Under the pieces are notes generated by a model, which was given only the letters and a program-made list of their open reading frames with translations, searched no databases and had not been told where the DNA came from. DNA of 35,831 nucleotides, from positions 1-35,831 of the forward strand of contig CACLGX010000016.1 of assembly GCA_902606585.1 (NCBI GenBank). The letters are read 5' to 3'. Numbering within the stretch: position 1 is the first letter of the stretch; the number at the start of each line of letters is the position of its first letter. Shown here in pieces: positions 25,453-33,666 of this stretch. Source of the stretch: Paracoccaceae bacterium. GTDB lineage: Bacteria; Pseudomonadota; Alphaproteobacteria; Rhodobacterales; Rhodobacteraceae. The position numbers and the translations under genes were made by a program.

Positions 25453-26685
25453 GTGGAATTTGACGCAAAAAGTTTCATTCGAGAAACAAAATTCGAACTT
25501 TTACGAAGGTTCGATGTAACCCAAGCATTTGCTAAAAGTCGCGATATGATGCTTCATGAAGTTGAAACCATAAGAGCTCAGCACGACTTTGGGGTTACAG
25601 TTATTCCACAAGTTGAATATCGTAAAATTGCTGAATGTGCAGTTGAAGAACCCTTTCGTGAGTTGGTCCGTCGCCGGGGATGCGTGATAGTAAAAGGAGT
25701 TTTTGACCGTACCCAAGTTGATGAGTGGAACCATGAGATTGGCGAATATATTGACAGAAACGACTACTTTACTGAAGCCAGCAAAAAAAAAGATCTGGAT
25801 AAGTATTTCAGCGCGCTTGAAAATGCTACACCACAGATTTTTAGTCTTTACTGGTCGCGCCCACAAGTGATGGCCAGGCAGGCGGAAAGTATGGCAATTA
25901 CAAAGCGTTTCCTTAACCGGCTATATGATGTTGCTGGTCCTATGGGCTCTGAATTTGATCCTGATAACGATTTTGCTTATGCAGATCGCATCCGTCGCCG
26001 TCAACCAGGAGACACAACGCTTGGCCTCTCACCACATATGGACAGCGGCTCTTATGAGAGATGGTGTGATCCAGCCTATCAAGCGATATACCGACTTATT
26101 TACGAAGGAGATATCCAAGGCTTTGACCCATGGAAGGCTTCTTTTCGCACGCAAACACGAGAATATGCATCGCCTTCCGTTTGCTCGATGTTTCGTACCT
26201 TTCAAGGTTGGACTGCACTGACACCACAGGGTCCTGGCGATGGAACTCTGAGCCTATTACCCATCGCAAAATCAATTTCCTATTTCTTACTCAGGGCTCT
26301 GCAAGAAGATGTTGCTGAGGATGACCTATGTGGTGCGCTCCCCGGGCGGGCACTAGGTGCAAGTCAAGAATGGCACAACGAAATCCTAGAAGGACTAGTA
26401 AGTATTCCAACAGTCGAGCCTGGTGACACGGTTTGGTGGCATCCAGACGTCATACATTCCGTTGCAAACGAGCATCAGGGCGACGATTATGCAAATGTGA
26501 TCTATGTTGGTGCGTCACCAGTTTGCGCAAAAAATGAAGCCTATGCACGTAGACAAGCAGATGCCTTCCAATCGGGACGAAGTGCGCCAGATTTTGCTGC
26601 AGAGGATTATGAGGTAAATTTCGAGGGACGGGCTACAGTTGAAGATCTCACCGAACTTGGCCGTCGACAATTGCACATCACCTAG
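25453..26685 (+). CDS. DUF1479 protein, Fe(II)/2-oxoglutarate oxygenase-like (YbiU family)
   Basis: The product is about 410 residues and matches DUF1479, typified by E. coli YbiU, a predicted non-haem iron oxygenase of unknown substrate. The jelly-roll iron site is visible: H195 and D197 in LSPHMDSGSYERW, and a distal histidine near 335 in VEPGDTVWWHPDVIHSV. An arginine-rich segment (DRIRRRQPGD) precedes the first iron ligands, and VIVKGVFDRTQVDEWN near residue 78 resembles the opening of phytanoyl-CoA-type dioxygenases. The frame opens at TTG 25441, but GTG 25453 has TGAGGA five bases before it. Its place among sugar genes suggests oxidation or clearance of a sugar derivative, but this is inference. 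Confidence 0.83.
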   Translation: MEFDAKSFIRETKFELLRRFDVTQAFAKSRDMMLHEVETIRAQHDFGVTVIPQVEYRKIAECAVEEPFRELVRRRGCVIVKGVFDRTQVDEWNHEIGEYIDRNDYFTEASKKKDLDKYFSALENATPQIFSLYWSRPQVMARQAESMAITKRFLNRLYDVAGPMGSEFDPDNDFAYADRIRRRQPGDTTLGLSPHMDSGSYERWCDPAYQAIYRLIYEGDIQGFDPWKASFRTQTREYASPSVCSMFRTFQGWTALTPQGPGDGTLSLLPIAKSISYFLLRALQEDVAEDDLCGALPGRALGASQEWHNEILEGLVSIPTVEPGDTVWWHPDVIHSVANEHQGDDYANVIYVGASPVCAKNEAYARRQADAFQSGRSAPDFAAEDYEVNFEGRATVEDLTELGRRQLHIT

Positions 26686-26839
26686 TTCGGACAATCCAGA
26701 ATATTCGTCGATATCCTGGTTTCGAAATACTAACATTCCTTGCAGTAACAAATATTGTCAGCTAACCTGCTAGGCTCATGTGACGAGGCGAGTTAATCTT
26801 CGACTCAATAGATTAGCTTGAACACGAACGGAGTTTAAT

Positions 26840-27826
26840 ATGAAGAAAAGAAGGGTAGGGCAAACTAAGCTTGAAATAGATAGCCTTGGCCTTGGTGGCG
26901 CGCCACTTGGTGGAAATTTTGTAGACCTTGGGTATGCTCAGGCTAAAGAGTTGATTCAAGCTGCAAAAAATATAGGCATCCGCTATTTTGATACGGCGCC
27001 TTGGTATGGCTTTGGTCGCTCAGAACGTGTGATGGGGGACGTTCTGCGCGGCAGTGAATACATCCTATCTGATAAAGTTGGGCGCTTGCTTGCGCCTGGT
27101 CCAGTCCAAAATCCAGCAGATTTTGGCATGGTTGACCCTCTACCGTTCAATGTTGTTTACGATTATAGTTATGATGGGATTATGCGCGCATATGAAGATA
27201 ATCTGCAAAGGCTAGGTTTGGATAGAATTGATATTTTATTGGTGCATGACATTGGAGAATTTCAGCACGGCCAAGATAATGTGAAACATTTTAAAAATCT
27301 AGAAAGTGGTGGTTACCGCGCAATGGATGAGTTGCGCACTGCAGGTTTGATAAAAGCAATTGGACTAGGGGTTAATGAAAACAAGGTATGCATGGATGCT
27401 TTGGCGATAGGGGATTGGGACGTATTTCTGCTTGCGGGTCGGTATACTCTGCTTGAACAGACAGCAGTTGAAACATTATTTCCAGCTTGTCGCAAGGCTG
27501 GCACGTCAATCATATGTGGTGGTCCGTTTAATTCGGGTGTTCTCGTTGGGCGGGAAATGTGGAATTATGCAAAGGCCCCAAAAGAGGTGATAGAAAAAGC
27601 ACGCGCCTTGGATATTGTTGCAAACGAATTTGGCATTCCTCTTCCCGCGGCTGCACTACAATTTCCCTTAGGTGATGAGATTGTCTGCTCCGTCATTCCA
27701 GGACCAAGAGACAAGGGAGAGTTTGAACAGATCTTAACTTGGTTCAAGATACCTATACCACCGGAATTTTGGTCTACTCTGAAAGAAAAAAAATTGATAG
27801 AACCGTCAGCTGCCGTTCCTAGCTAA
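26840..27826 (+). CDS. Aldo/keto reductase, D-threo-aldose 1-dehydrogenase-like
   Basis: This cytosolic NAD(P)-dependent oxidoreductase has 328 residues and an AKR TIM barrel. The catalytic tetrad is present: D51 and Y56 (FDTAPWYGFGRSE), K79 (LSDKVGR) and H136 (LLVHDIGE). The opening RRVGQTKLEIDSLGLGGAPLGG and the FGRSERVMGD block agree with the D-threo-aldose (L-fucose) 1-dehydrogenase and pyridoxal 4-dehydrogenase group. These oxidise aldoses at C1 to lactones. A GGAG ribosome site precedes the ATG. Its end overlaps the convergent SDR gene by four bases. The exact sugar is unknown. Confidence 0.87.
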   Translation: MKKRRVGQTKLEIDSLGLGGAPLGGNFVDLGYAQAKELIQAAKNIGIRYFDTAPWYGFGRSERVMGDVLRGSEYILSDKVGRLLAPGPVQNPADFGMVDPLPFNVVYDYSYDGIMRAYEDNLQRLGLDRIDILLVHDIGEFQHGQDNVKHFKNLESGGYRAMDELRTAGLIKAIGLGVNENKVCMDALAIGDWDVFLLAGRYTLLEQTAVETLFPACRKAGTSIICGGPFNSGVLVGREMWNYAKAPKEVIEKARALDIVANEFGIPLPAAALQFPLGDEIVCSVIPGPRDKGEFEQILTWFKIPIPPEFWSTLKEKKLIEPSAAVPS

Positions 27827-28554
27827 ACGGCCGTAAAGCCGCCATCAATCGGCAGGCATACGCCTGAAATCATTGCGGATGCATCCGATAGAAGGAAGAC
27901 AATAGGTGCTGCGCAATCTTCTTCAGTTGCCCAACGGGTAAGCGGCATAGCTTCCAGAAGTGGGCCGCCGATTTCCTCCCGTCCCCAATACCATTCCGAC
28001 ATCGGTGTCATCACAACCGTTGGATTTACAGCATTGACGCGAATGTCATACTTTCCCAGTTCTAATGCGGAAACTCGTGTCATTGCATCGACCGCCCCTT
28101 TAGAGGATGCGTACGAAATATGGCCGGCTAGCCCAACAAGTGATGCCTGACTAGAAACATTTACAATCGAACCTCCCAGCCCAGCTTTGATCATCCCCTG
28201 AGAGGCATACTTCGTTACAAGAAGTGTGCCGCGCGCATTCACACTAGTGACTTTGTCGAACACCTCCAAATCGGTTTCCATCGGAGATGCAATCTCACCG
28301 CCCCAGCCACCGCAGTTTACGATACCAAAAACCTCAATGCCTGATAAGGCGTCTTTCACGGAAAGCTCTGAGTCTAGATCGAAAGGCAGCACATCACATC
28401 CTGTATCCATTGCTAACTTTGTCAGTTTATCTTCGTTCCGGCCTGAAGCGATAACTTTTGCTTCTTCCTTAACCAACATACGTACTGTTGCAGCGCCGAT
28501 ACCACCAGATGCACCAGTAACAAGGATTACACGATCTTTTAAGCCTGTGTTCAC
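27823..28554 (-). CDS. Short-chain dehydrogenase, L-xylulose reductase-like
   Basis: The 243-residue classical SDR has the cofactor motif TGASGGIG at 13-20, N106 in SVNARG, S135 in VSSQAS, Y148 and K152 in YASSKGAVDA, and an ending PIDGGFTAV. The sequence IRVNAVNPTVVMTPM is characteristic of the L-xylulose reductase/carbonyl reductase group (human DCXR), which interconverts ketoses and polyols such as L-xylulose and xylitol. The usual NNAG motif is NCGG here (80-83). The start is a GTG with GGGGGAA five bases before it. It is divergent from the importer operon across about 207 bases and converges on the aldo/keto reductase gene. Confidence 0.85.
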   Translation of the reverse strand: MNTGLKDRVILVTGASGGIGAATVRMLVKEEAKVIASGRNEDKLTKLAMDTGCDVLPFDLDSELSVKDALSGIEVFGIVNCGGWGGEIASPMETDLEVFDKVTSVNARGTLLVTKYASQGMIKAGLGGSIVNVSSQASLVGLAGHISYASSKGAVDAMTRVSALELGKYDIRVNAVNPTVVMTPMSEWYWGREEIGGPLLEAMPLTRWATEEDCAAPIVFLLSDASAMISGVCLPIDGGFTAV

Positions 28555-28659
28555 AGTATTCCCCCAACAGGTTGTCCTCAGAGTTTAAACAACATTCAAA
28601 AGTTGTCCAGAAAGGATTAGGTGAACTAAATTATAGACACTAACTTGCACGTTACGGAA

Positions 28660-28692
28660 TACAATAAATTTTCTATTGTAAGATAGAAAATT
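28660..28692 (+). promoter_or_regulatory. Palindromic operator candidate with a -10 in front of the importer operon
   Basis: AATTTTCTAT (28667-28676) and ATAGAAAATT (28683-28692) are perfect inverted arms with a six-base centre. TACAAT at 28660-28665 is a five-of-six -10 match, so the palindrome would cover the start point, as repressor operators often do. I found no matching -35. The site lies about 70 bases before the binding-protein ATG and on the shared side of the divergent SDR gene. No second copy was seen in the window. A hairpin in RNA is an alternative. Confidence 0.55.
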
Positions 28693-28716
28693 GCGACCTA
28701 AGCTGGTTGGACGAAT

Positions 28717-28728
28717 GCCCGTAAGGGC
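28717..28728 (+). repeat. Small GC hairpin in the importer leader
   Basis: GCCC (28717-28720) and GGGC (28725-28728) enclose a GTAA tetraloop of the stable GNRA class. It lies 20 bases before the strong ribosome site GGGAGGG (28749-28755) of the binding-protein gene and may stabilise the 5' end of the abundant mRNA or be chance. Confidence 0.3.
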
Positions 28729-28761
28729 TCAACAAGAACTAAAAACCTGGGAGGGAATTTA

Positions 28762-30234
28762 ATGTTTTTAAAAAAATTGTCGGCGCTGACTTTAGGCGTC
28801 GCCGCTATGGGCCTAACCGCTATTCCAGCGATGGCTCAAGACTTTAAAGGCGTTACAGTCGATATCCTAACGCGGCCTGGCTATGTTATTGCAGGTCCAT
28901 TGGCTGAACGTGGAAAAGACTTTGAAGCAATGACAGGGGCAAAAATTGTGGTGACGGAAGTTCCGTTCGCTGAGATTTTTCCAAAAATTCAAGCTGACTG
29001 GTCAACCGGCACCAATTCGATCGACGTGGGCGTTTTCGCTGCGGGTTGGGGAGTAGAACTTGATGCCGCTGGTCTGTTAGAGGACCTCGATCCTTATATT
29101 GCAGCCGACAGCAAGATTGATCTTGATGACATCGCGCCTTATTTTCGTGACTTCGGTCAAAAAGTTGGTGGAAAAACCAAACTTCTGATGGTCGATGGTG
29201 ACTTCCAGATGGTTTATTACCGGACTGATGTTTTAAGCAGTAACGGATTACAGCCACCCAAAACTTGGGAAGAATATTTGGACGTTGCTTCCAAAATCCA
29301 CGGTCAAGACATGAATGGAGACGGTGAAGGCGATTTTGGTTCCTGCATCTTCAAAAAGAGAAATGCACAGTCGTATTTCGCGATCCAGACCTTTGCTGCT
29401 CCAATCGTTCAAACACAAGGTACGGCTCAAGGCTTCCATTTTGATAATGCGACAATGAAACCGATCATCAATAATGAAGGCTGGAAAAAAGCGTTTGAGC
29501 TCTACAAAGCTACGGGTGAGTTTGGCCCACCAGAAGAGTTGAATATGGATATTGGAGATACGCGCGCGTTGTTCAAAGCAGGTCGGTGTGGTTTGATTGT
29601 AGAATGGGGTGATCCAGGTACTTTGCAACTTGACGATGATGCAACAGCAATCAAAGGCAAGATGTACGCTATTTCAGCAGTTGGTTCAACCGAAGTGCTA
29701 GACCGAGCAACTGGAAAGTTAGTTCCCGTTTCTGCTGCGACTGCCCCCTATGCTGTTGACGGCATTAACTATGCGCCATTTGCAGCCTTTGGCGGATGGG
29801 CAGGAGCAGTTAATAAAGGGGCTGACGCAAAGACGAAAGCTGCAGCTTATGCATTCTTGTCCTATATGAACCAAGCAGCACAATCTGGTGTTGATGTGAC
29901 GATTGGTGCAACTGGCTACAATCCATACCGTACCTCGCAGTTGGCGAGTACTGATCTTTGGGTAAAAGCGGGCATGCCAAAAGCATTGGCTGATAACTAC
30001 CTCGGTGCAATTAACGGTGCTATCAATAACCTCAATATGGCATCTGATATGAAAATCCCTGGTGCTCAGAAATATACTTCTGTCGTTCTCGATACTGAGC
30101 TTGCGCGCTATCTGGCAGGAGAAATTACCGTTGATGAGGCTCTGGCTAATATTGAAGAAGGTTGGGAAGAGGTCACTGAAGACTTTGGACGCGACGAACA
30201 AGTCGCATCCCAAGCCTTGGCACTTGGTCTCTAA
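28762..30234 (+). CDS. ABC sugar/polyol importer, periplasmic binding protein
   Basis: The 490-residue product is a family-1 extracellular solute-binding protein, longer than the usual 410-440. A signal peptide is clear (cleavage after AMA at 23-25). Family features include the early PFAEIFPKIQADW, the hinge YYRTDVL near 152, PPKTWEEYL near 165, and a C-terminal AFAAFGGWAGAVNKGA block. The stretch D183-M-N185-G-D187-G-E-G-D191 looks like an EF-hand-type calcium loop (DxNxDGxxD). It starts the importer operon behind GGGAGGG six bases before the ATG, and the first permease follows 15 bases after its stop. Similar long binding proteins occur in Rhodobacterales and Rhizobiales, but I know no proven ligand. 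Confidence 0.9.
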   Translation: MFLKKLSALTLGVAAMGLTAIPAMAQDFKGVTVDILTRPGYVIAGPLAERGKDFEAMTGAKIVVTEVPFAEIFPKIQADWSTGTNSIDVGVFAAGWGVELDAAGLLEDLDPYIAADSKIDLDDIAPYFRDFGQKVGGKTKLLMVDGDFQMVYYRTDVLSSNGLQPPKTWEEYLDVASKIHGQDMNGDGEGDFGSCIFKKRNAQSYFAIQTFAAPIVQTQGTAQGFHFDNATMKPIINNEGWKKAFELYKATGEFGPPEELNMDIGDTRALFKAGRCGLIVEWGDPGTLQLDDDATAIKGKMYAISAVGSTEVLDRATGKLVPVSAATAPYAVDGINYAPFAAFGGWAGAVNKGADAKTKAAAYAFLSYMNQAAQSGVDVTIGATGYNPYRTSQLASTDLWVKAGMPKALADNYLGAINGAINNLNMASDMKIPGAQKYTSVVLDTELARYLAGEITVDEALANIEEGWEEVTEDFGRDEQVASQALALGL

Positions 30235-30249
30235 TAGGCCAATTAATTA

Positions 30250-31404
30250 ATGGCTTCGTATAAATCCTCGCTCCAGCCGACTTTCATGTCGGCTGGCGTA
30301 ACCCAACGAAATAGGTTGGGGGAATGGGTGGACCGGCATTCCGGTACATTTTTTATCGCACCGTGTGCGACTTTAATTTTAATTTTTGCAATTTTTCCAA
30401 CAGTTTATTCGATTTTTTTTGCACTTAGCCGTGTACGTTTTACAGGCGATGGGCTTAAGTTTCGTTATGTAGGCCTTCGGAATTTCAAAAAACTGTTTTT
30501 TGGAAGTAGTGAGGTACAGTTTCTGGGCCGAACCGATCCTGTTAGCATTTTTGGATATGTAATATTTATAATAATTGTAATCGCAGTTCTGGTGTGGCTC
30601 TGGCGGTCTAGAAAAATTACAACTTGGGTAGGCATGATAGGACGGACGATCTCCGCAGCTATGGCGATTTTCCTGTCTTGGCTTTTGTGTGCGTCGCTAT
30701 TGTCCGGAAATGCGATAGGTACTCTTTATACAACACTTTTCTATGTTATAGTGGGCTGTGCTCTTCAATTTGTGATCGGCACTGGATTAGCTTTTCTATG
30801 TTCACAGCCAATTTCTGGTAAAAATTTTTTTCGGGTCGTTTTCTTCATTCCACTTATGATTACTCCTTTGGGTGTTGGATATGCAATGCGGATGTTAGCA
30901 GACGTAACTAAGGGTCCGTTTGAGCCACTTTTGGCTTTTTTTGGCTTATCAGACTGGATCTGGTCTGCTGACGCATGGTCAGCAAGATTTATAATGATGG
31001 TTGGTGACTCTTGGCAGTGGATACCTTTTATTTTTATCTGCATGTTGGCAGCATTGGAGAATATTCCTGGCGATCATGTCGAAGCAGCACAAGTCGACGG
31101 TGCTTCAAGCCCTCAGATTTTTAGAGAGATTATCTGGCCTCAGGTCCTGCCAGTAGCAGCAACTGTATTATTAATACGAATGATCGAAGCGTTCAAAATC
31201 GTAGATCTTCCCAACATTATGACAGGGGGTGGGCCTGGAACGGCAACAGAATCGATGACTTTGTATTCAATGGCTGTCTGGCGGGCCAATGATATGGGTT
31301 CCTCGGCAGCAATAGCCTATATGCTTTTAATTCTTACAGTTGTCGTCTGTGCTTCATTTTTTAATTATGTGGTTCTTGGTCAGGTTAAAAAGGCTAATGC
31401 ATGA
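30250..31404 (+). CDS. ABC sugar importer permease (MalF-like) with extra membrane segments
   Basis: The 384-residue inner-membrane protein carries the conserved cytoplasmic EAA loop EAAQVDGASSPQIFREIIWPQVLP near residue 278, which docks the ATPase. The first span (about 38-60) and the NF motif GLRNFKKLFF are as in other carbohydrate permeases. Between that motif and the next conserved span (about 158-183) there is an insert of roughly 60 residues with two further hydrophobic segments (about 100-118 and 131-151), absent in MalF/UgpA-type proteins of about 290-300 residues. It overlaps the second permease by four bases (ATGA). Confidence 0.88.
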   Translation: MASYKSSLQPTFMSAGVTQRNRLGEWVDRHSGTFFIAPCATLILIFAIFPTVYSIFFALSRVRFTGDGLKFRYVGLRNFKKLFFGSSEVQFLGRTDPVSIFGYVIFIIIVIAVLVWLWRSRKITTWVGMIGRTISAAMAIFLSWLLCASLLSGNAIGTLYTTLFYVIVGCALQFVIGTGLAFLCSQPISGKNFFRVVFFIPLMITPLGVGYAMRMLADVTKGPFEPLLAFFGLSDWIWSADAWSARFIMMVGDSWQWIPFIFICMLAALENIPGDHVEAAQVDGASSPQIFREIIWPQVLPVAATVLLIRMIEAFKIVDLPNIMTGGGPGTATESMTLYSMAVWRANDMGSSAAIAYMLLILTVVVCASFFNYVVLGQVKKANA

Positions 31405-32585
31405 GTAAAACCTCCTTAAAATTCCAAAAATCTCAACGTACCTTGATGCAACGATTATTTGAAGCACCTGCGATTGGGAAGATGTCACCAATGGCTAAGA
31501 TATTTGCCTACACTCTACTAGGGGTTTGGTCGTTTTTCGTCCTGTTTCCAATATACTGGGTCGTCATTACTTCGTTCAAGGATATGGCCGCCGTCAATCA
31601 GGGACCTTTCTATATCCCTTTTGTAGATTTTCAGCCCACACTAGAGGCATGGCGCGTTCAATTTAGTGAAGATCCATATTGTACAGTTGGTGCAATCGGA
31701 AGGCAGCTATGGTTGCTGGTTTACAACTCTGCGGTTTTCTTAGTCTCGCCGGTGATTGAATTAAATCCAATGGAACCGCAAATCTGCAAAATTTATCTAG
31801 CGTTTACCAATTCATTTGTGATCAGCATCTTTTCAACAGGTTTATGTGTCCTGGTTGGATCAATGGCGGCCTATGCTTTGGCACGCATTCATTACGCTCC
31901 GCGGTTTGGCAATATAATGGTTTTTGTTCTGTTACTAATTGGTGTTATTATTGCAACTACATATTCAGGCGTACCTTGGTGGGCATCATCAAGTGCCGGA
32001 TTGGCAATTTTCTTTTTCTTGCTTCGCGCTCTTCGTGGATACTTCAAGATGTCGCTTAGAAATAATGACATTTTGTTTTGGATTATATCGCAAAGAATTT
32101 TACCACCAATCGTTGTCGTAATTCCAATCTACGTAATGTTTCAAGCCGTCGGAATGCTGGACACACACTTAGCAATAATTTTACTCTATTCTGTGGCTAA
32201 TATGCCAATTGTGGTCTGGCTCATGTATGACTTTTTCAGACACCTGCCAATTGAGCTAGAAGAATCAGCCCAACTTGATGGCGCCACGCGTCTTGGAATT
32301 TTCTGGGAAATTGTCTTGCCCTTAACACGTCCCGGTCTTGCAGCAACGACATTGCTAACACTTGTGCTCTGCTGGAACGAATACCTATTTGCTGTGTTCT
32401 TGGCTACAGTCAAGGTATATACCATGCCAATCATGGTGTCTGCTAAAAATACGGGTGAGAAAGGCATTTTGTGGTGGGAAATGTGTGCGATAATCGTCGT
32501 CATGATCATACCCGTAATCATCATGGCAATTCTATTGACAAGGTTCATATCGAAGGGCGTTCTTATGGGCGCAGTGAAAGGCTAA
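31401..32585 (+). CDS. ABC sugar importer permease (MalG-like) with extra membrane segments
   Basis: The 394-residue partner permease shows an N-terminal span near 35-58, the NSFVISIFSTGLCVLVGSMAAYALAR block at 137-162, and the EAA loop EESAQLDGATRLGIFWEIVLPLTRPG. It is about 110 residues longer than MalG-type proteins. One insert lies at about 88-133, ahead of the NSF block. The second, about 170-225, has two hydrophobic stretches (VFVLLLIGVIIATTYSG and GLAIFFFLLRAL). Its stop is followed by the ATPase gene after only four bases. The matching inserts in both permeases suggest a distinct transporter subfamily. Confidence 0.88.
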   Translation: MSKTSLKFQKSQRTLMQRLFEAPAIGKMSPMAKIFAYTLLGVWSFFVLFPIYWVVITSFKDMAAVNQGPFYIPFVDFQPTLEAWRVQFSEDPYCTVGAIGRQLWLLVYNSAVFLVSPVIELNPMEPQICKIYLAFTNSFVISIFSTGLCVLVGSMAAYALARIHYAPRFGNIMVFVLLLIGVIIATTYSGVPWWASSSAGLAIFFFLLRALRGYFKMSLRNNDILFWIISQRILPPIVVVIPIYVMFQAVGMLDTHLAIILLYSVANMPIVVWLMYDFFRHLPIELEESAQLDGATRLGIFWEIVLPLTRPGLAATTLLTLVLCWNEYLFAVFLATVKVYTMPIMVSAKNTGEKGILWWEMCAIIVVMIIPVIIMAILLTRFISKGVLMGAVKG

Positions 32586-32589
32586 AAAC

Positions 32590-33660
32590 ATGCAAAGTTT
32601 TGATAGTCAATCAGCCGTCCGGTTTGAGAATGTGGAAAAAAGTTTTGGTGACGTTAAGGTGCTTAACGACTTTGATTTGGAGGTGCAACCAGGCGAGTTT
32701 GTTGTTTTATTGGGCGCTTCGGGTTCAGGAAAAACTACGGCTCTGCGCATATTGTCAGGTTTAGAAAAGCCGTCCGCTGGTCAGGTCTACATAGACGAAG
32801 AAAATGTGACGGATGTTTTGCCAAAGTACCGCGATATATCCATGGTTTTTCAGTCCTATGCGCTTTATCCACACAAAACGGTGGCAGAGAACATTAGTTT
32901 TCCATTGAAAGTGCGTGGAATGGCCAAGTCTGATATGGATGCAGCAACTCTGAATGCCGCAAAACAAGTGCAGATAGAAGATCTTTTAGATCGCTATCCG
33001 AGAGAGCTTTCTGGTGGCCAACGTCAGCGTGTGGCACTCGCCCGCGCCATTATTCGGCAACCATCAGTATTCCTCATGGATGAACCGCTATCGAACCTTG
33101 ATGCCAAACTTCGCGGGCACATGCGCGCGCAGCTCAAACACATGCAAAAATCTATGGGGATTACAACGATTTACGTCACACATGACCAGATCGAAGCAAT
33201 GACATTAGCACACCGAGTCGCCATCCTCGAAAAAGGCGTTTTGCAACAACTTGCGACACCGGCAGAGATTTATAATAATCCTGCAAACTTATTCGTGGCC
33301 CAGTTTATTGGCTCACCGCCAATGAACGTGGTACATGGAAGTCTTAATGGCGGTCAATTCACAACCAATGGTGTTGCAATCCAAACTGCGGTTTCGGGGC
33401 AGGCGGATAAGGCTATCATGGGTGTCCGACCAGAGGATTGCTCTATTGCATCCTCCAGCGAAGGGACATTATCTGGAAAAATTTACACCAACGAATTAAT
33501 CGGAGACCATGCTCTTGTAACATTGGATTGGGGTGACGACCAAATTTCAGTGAAAGCCCCAAAAGACTTTGCTGGGGAACAGGGCGATGAAGTTGGTGTT
33601 GTGATTCATCCCAATCGTCTCTTCGTTTTTGACGAAAGCAACGGTCAGCGTATGCGGTAG
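32590..33660 (+). CDS. ABC importer ATP-binding protein (MalK/UgpC type)
   Basis: The 356-residue ATPase drives the importer. Walker A is GASGSGKTT at 42-50, the Q-loop follows near 88 (VFQSYALYPH), the signature is LSGGQRQR at 140-147, Walker B is FLMDEP at 161-166, and the switch histidine lies in YVTHDQIEAMTLAHR. After about residue 235 a TOBE/MalK-type regulatory domain follows (AQFIGSPPMNVV, IMGVRPEDCSI). It belongs to the CUT1 carbohydrate class, which agrees with the family-1 binding protein. Confidence 0.95.
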   Translation: MQSFDSQSAVRFENVEKSFGDVKVLNDFDLEVQPGEFVVLLGASGSGKTTALRILSGLEKPSAGQVYIDEENVTDVLPKYRDISMVFQSYALYPHKTVAENISFPLKVRGMAKSDMDAATLNAAKQVQIEDLLDRYPRELSGGQRQRVALARAIIRQPSVFLMDEPLSNLDAKLRGHMRAQLKHMQKSMGITTIYVTHDQIEAMTLAHRVAILEKGVLQQLATPAEIYNNPANLFVAQFIGSPPMNVVHGSLNGGQFTTNGVAIQTAVSGQADKAIMGVRPEDCSIASSSEGTLSGKIYTNELIGDHALVTLDWGDDQISVKAPKDFAGEQGDEVGVVIHPNRLFVFDESNGQRMR

Positions 33661-33666
33661 GGCAGC

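Noticed and set aside
25501-25866. 121-codon leftward frame inside the DUF1479 gene
   Set aside because: Antisense to a well-supported gene; the product has no recognisable feature.
29248-29628. 126-codon leftward frame inside the binding-protein gene
   Set aside because: Also antisense to the binding protein, with no ribosome site and no recognisable domain.
29719-30213. 164-codon leftward frame inside the binding-protein gene
   Set aside because: It is the antisense shadow of a clearly coding gene with signal peptide and family motifs; its own product has no motif or start signal.
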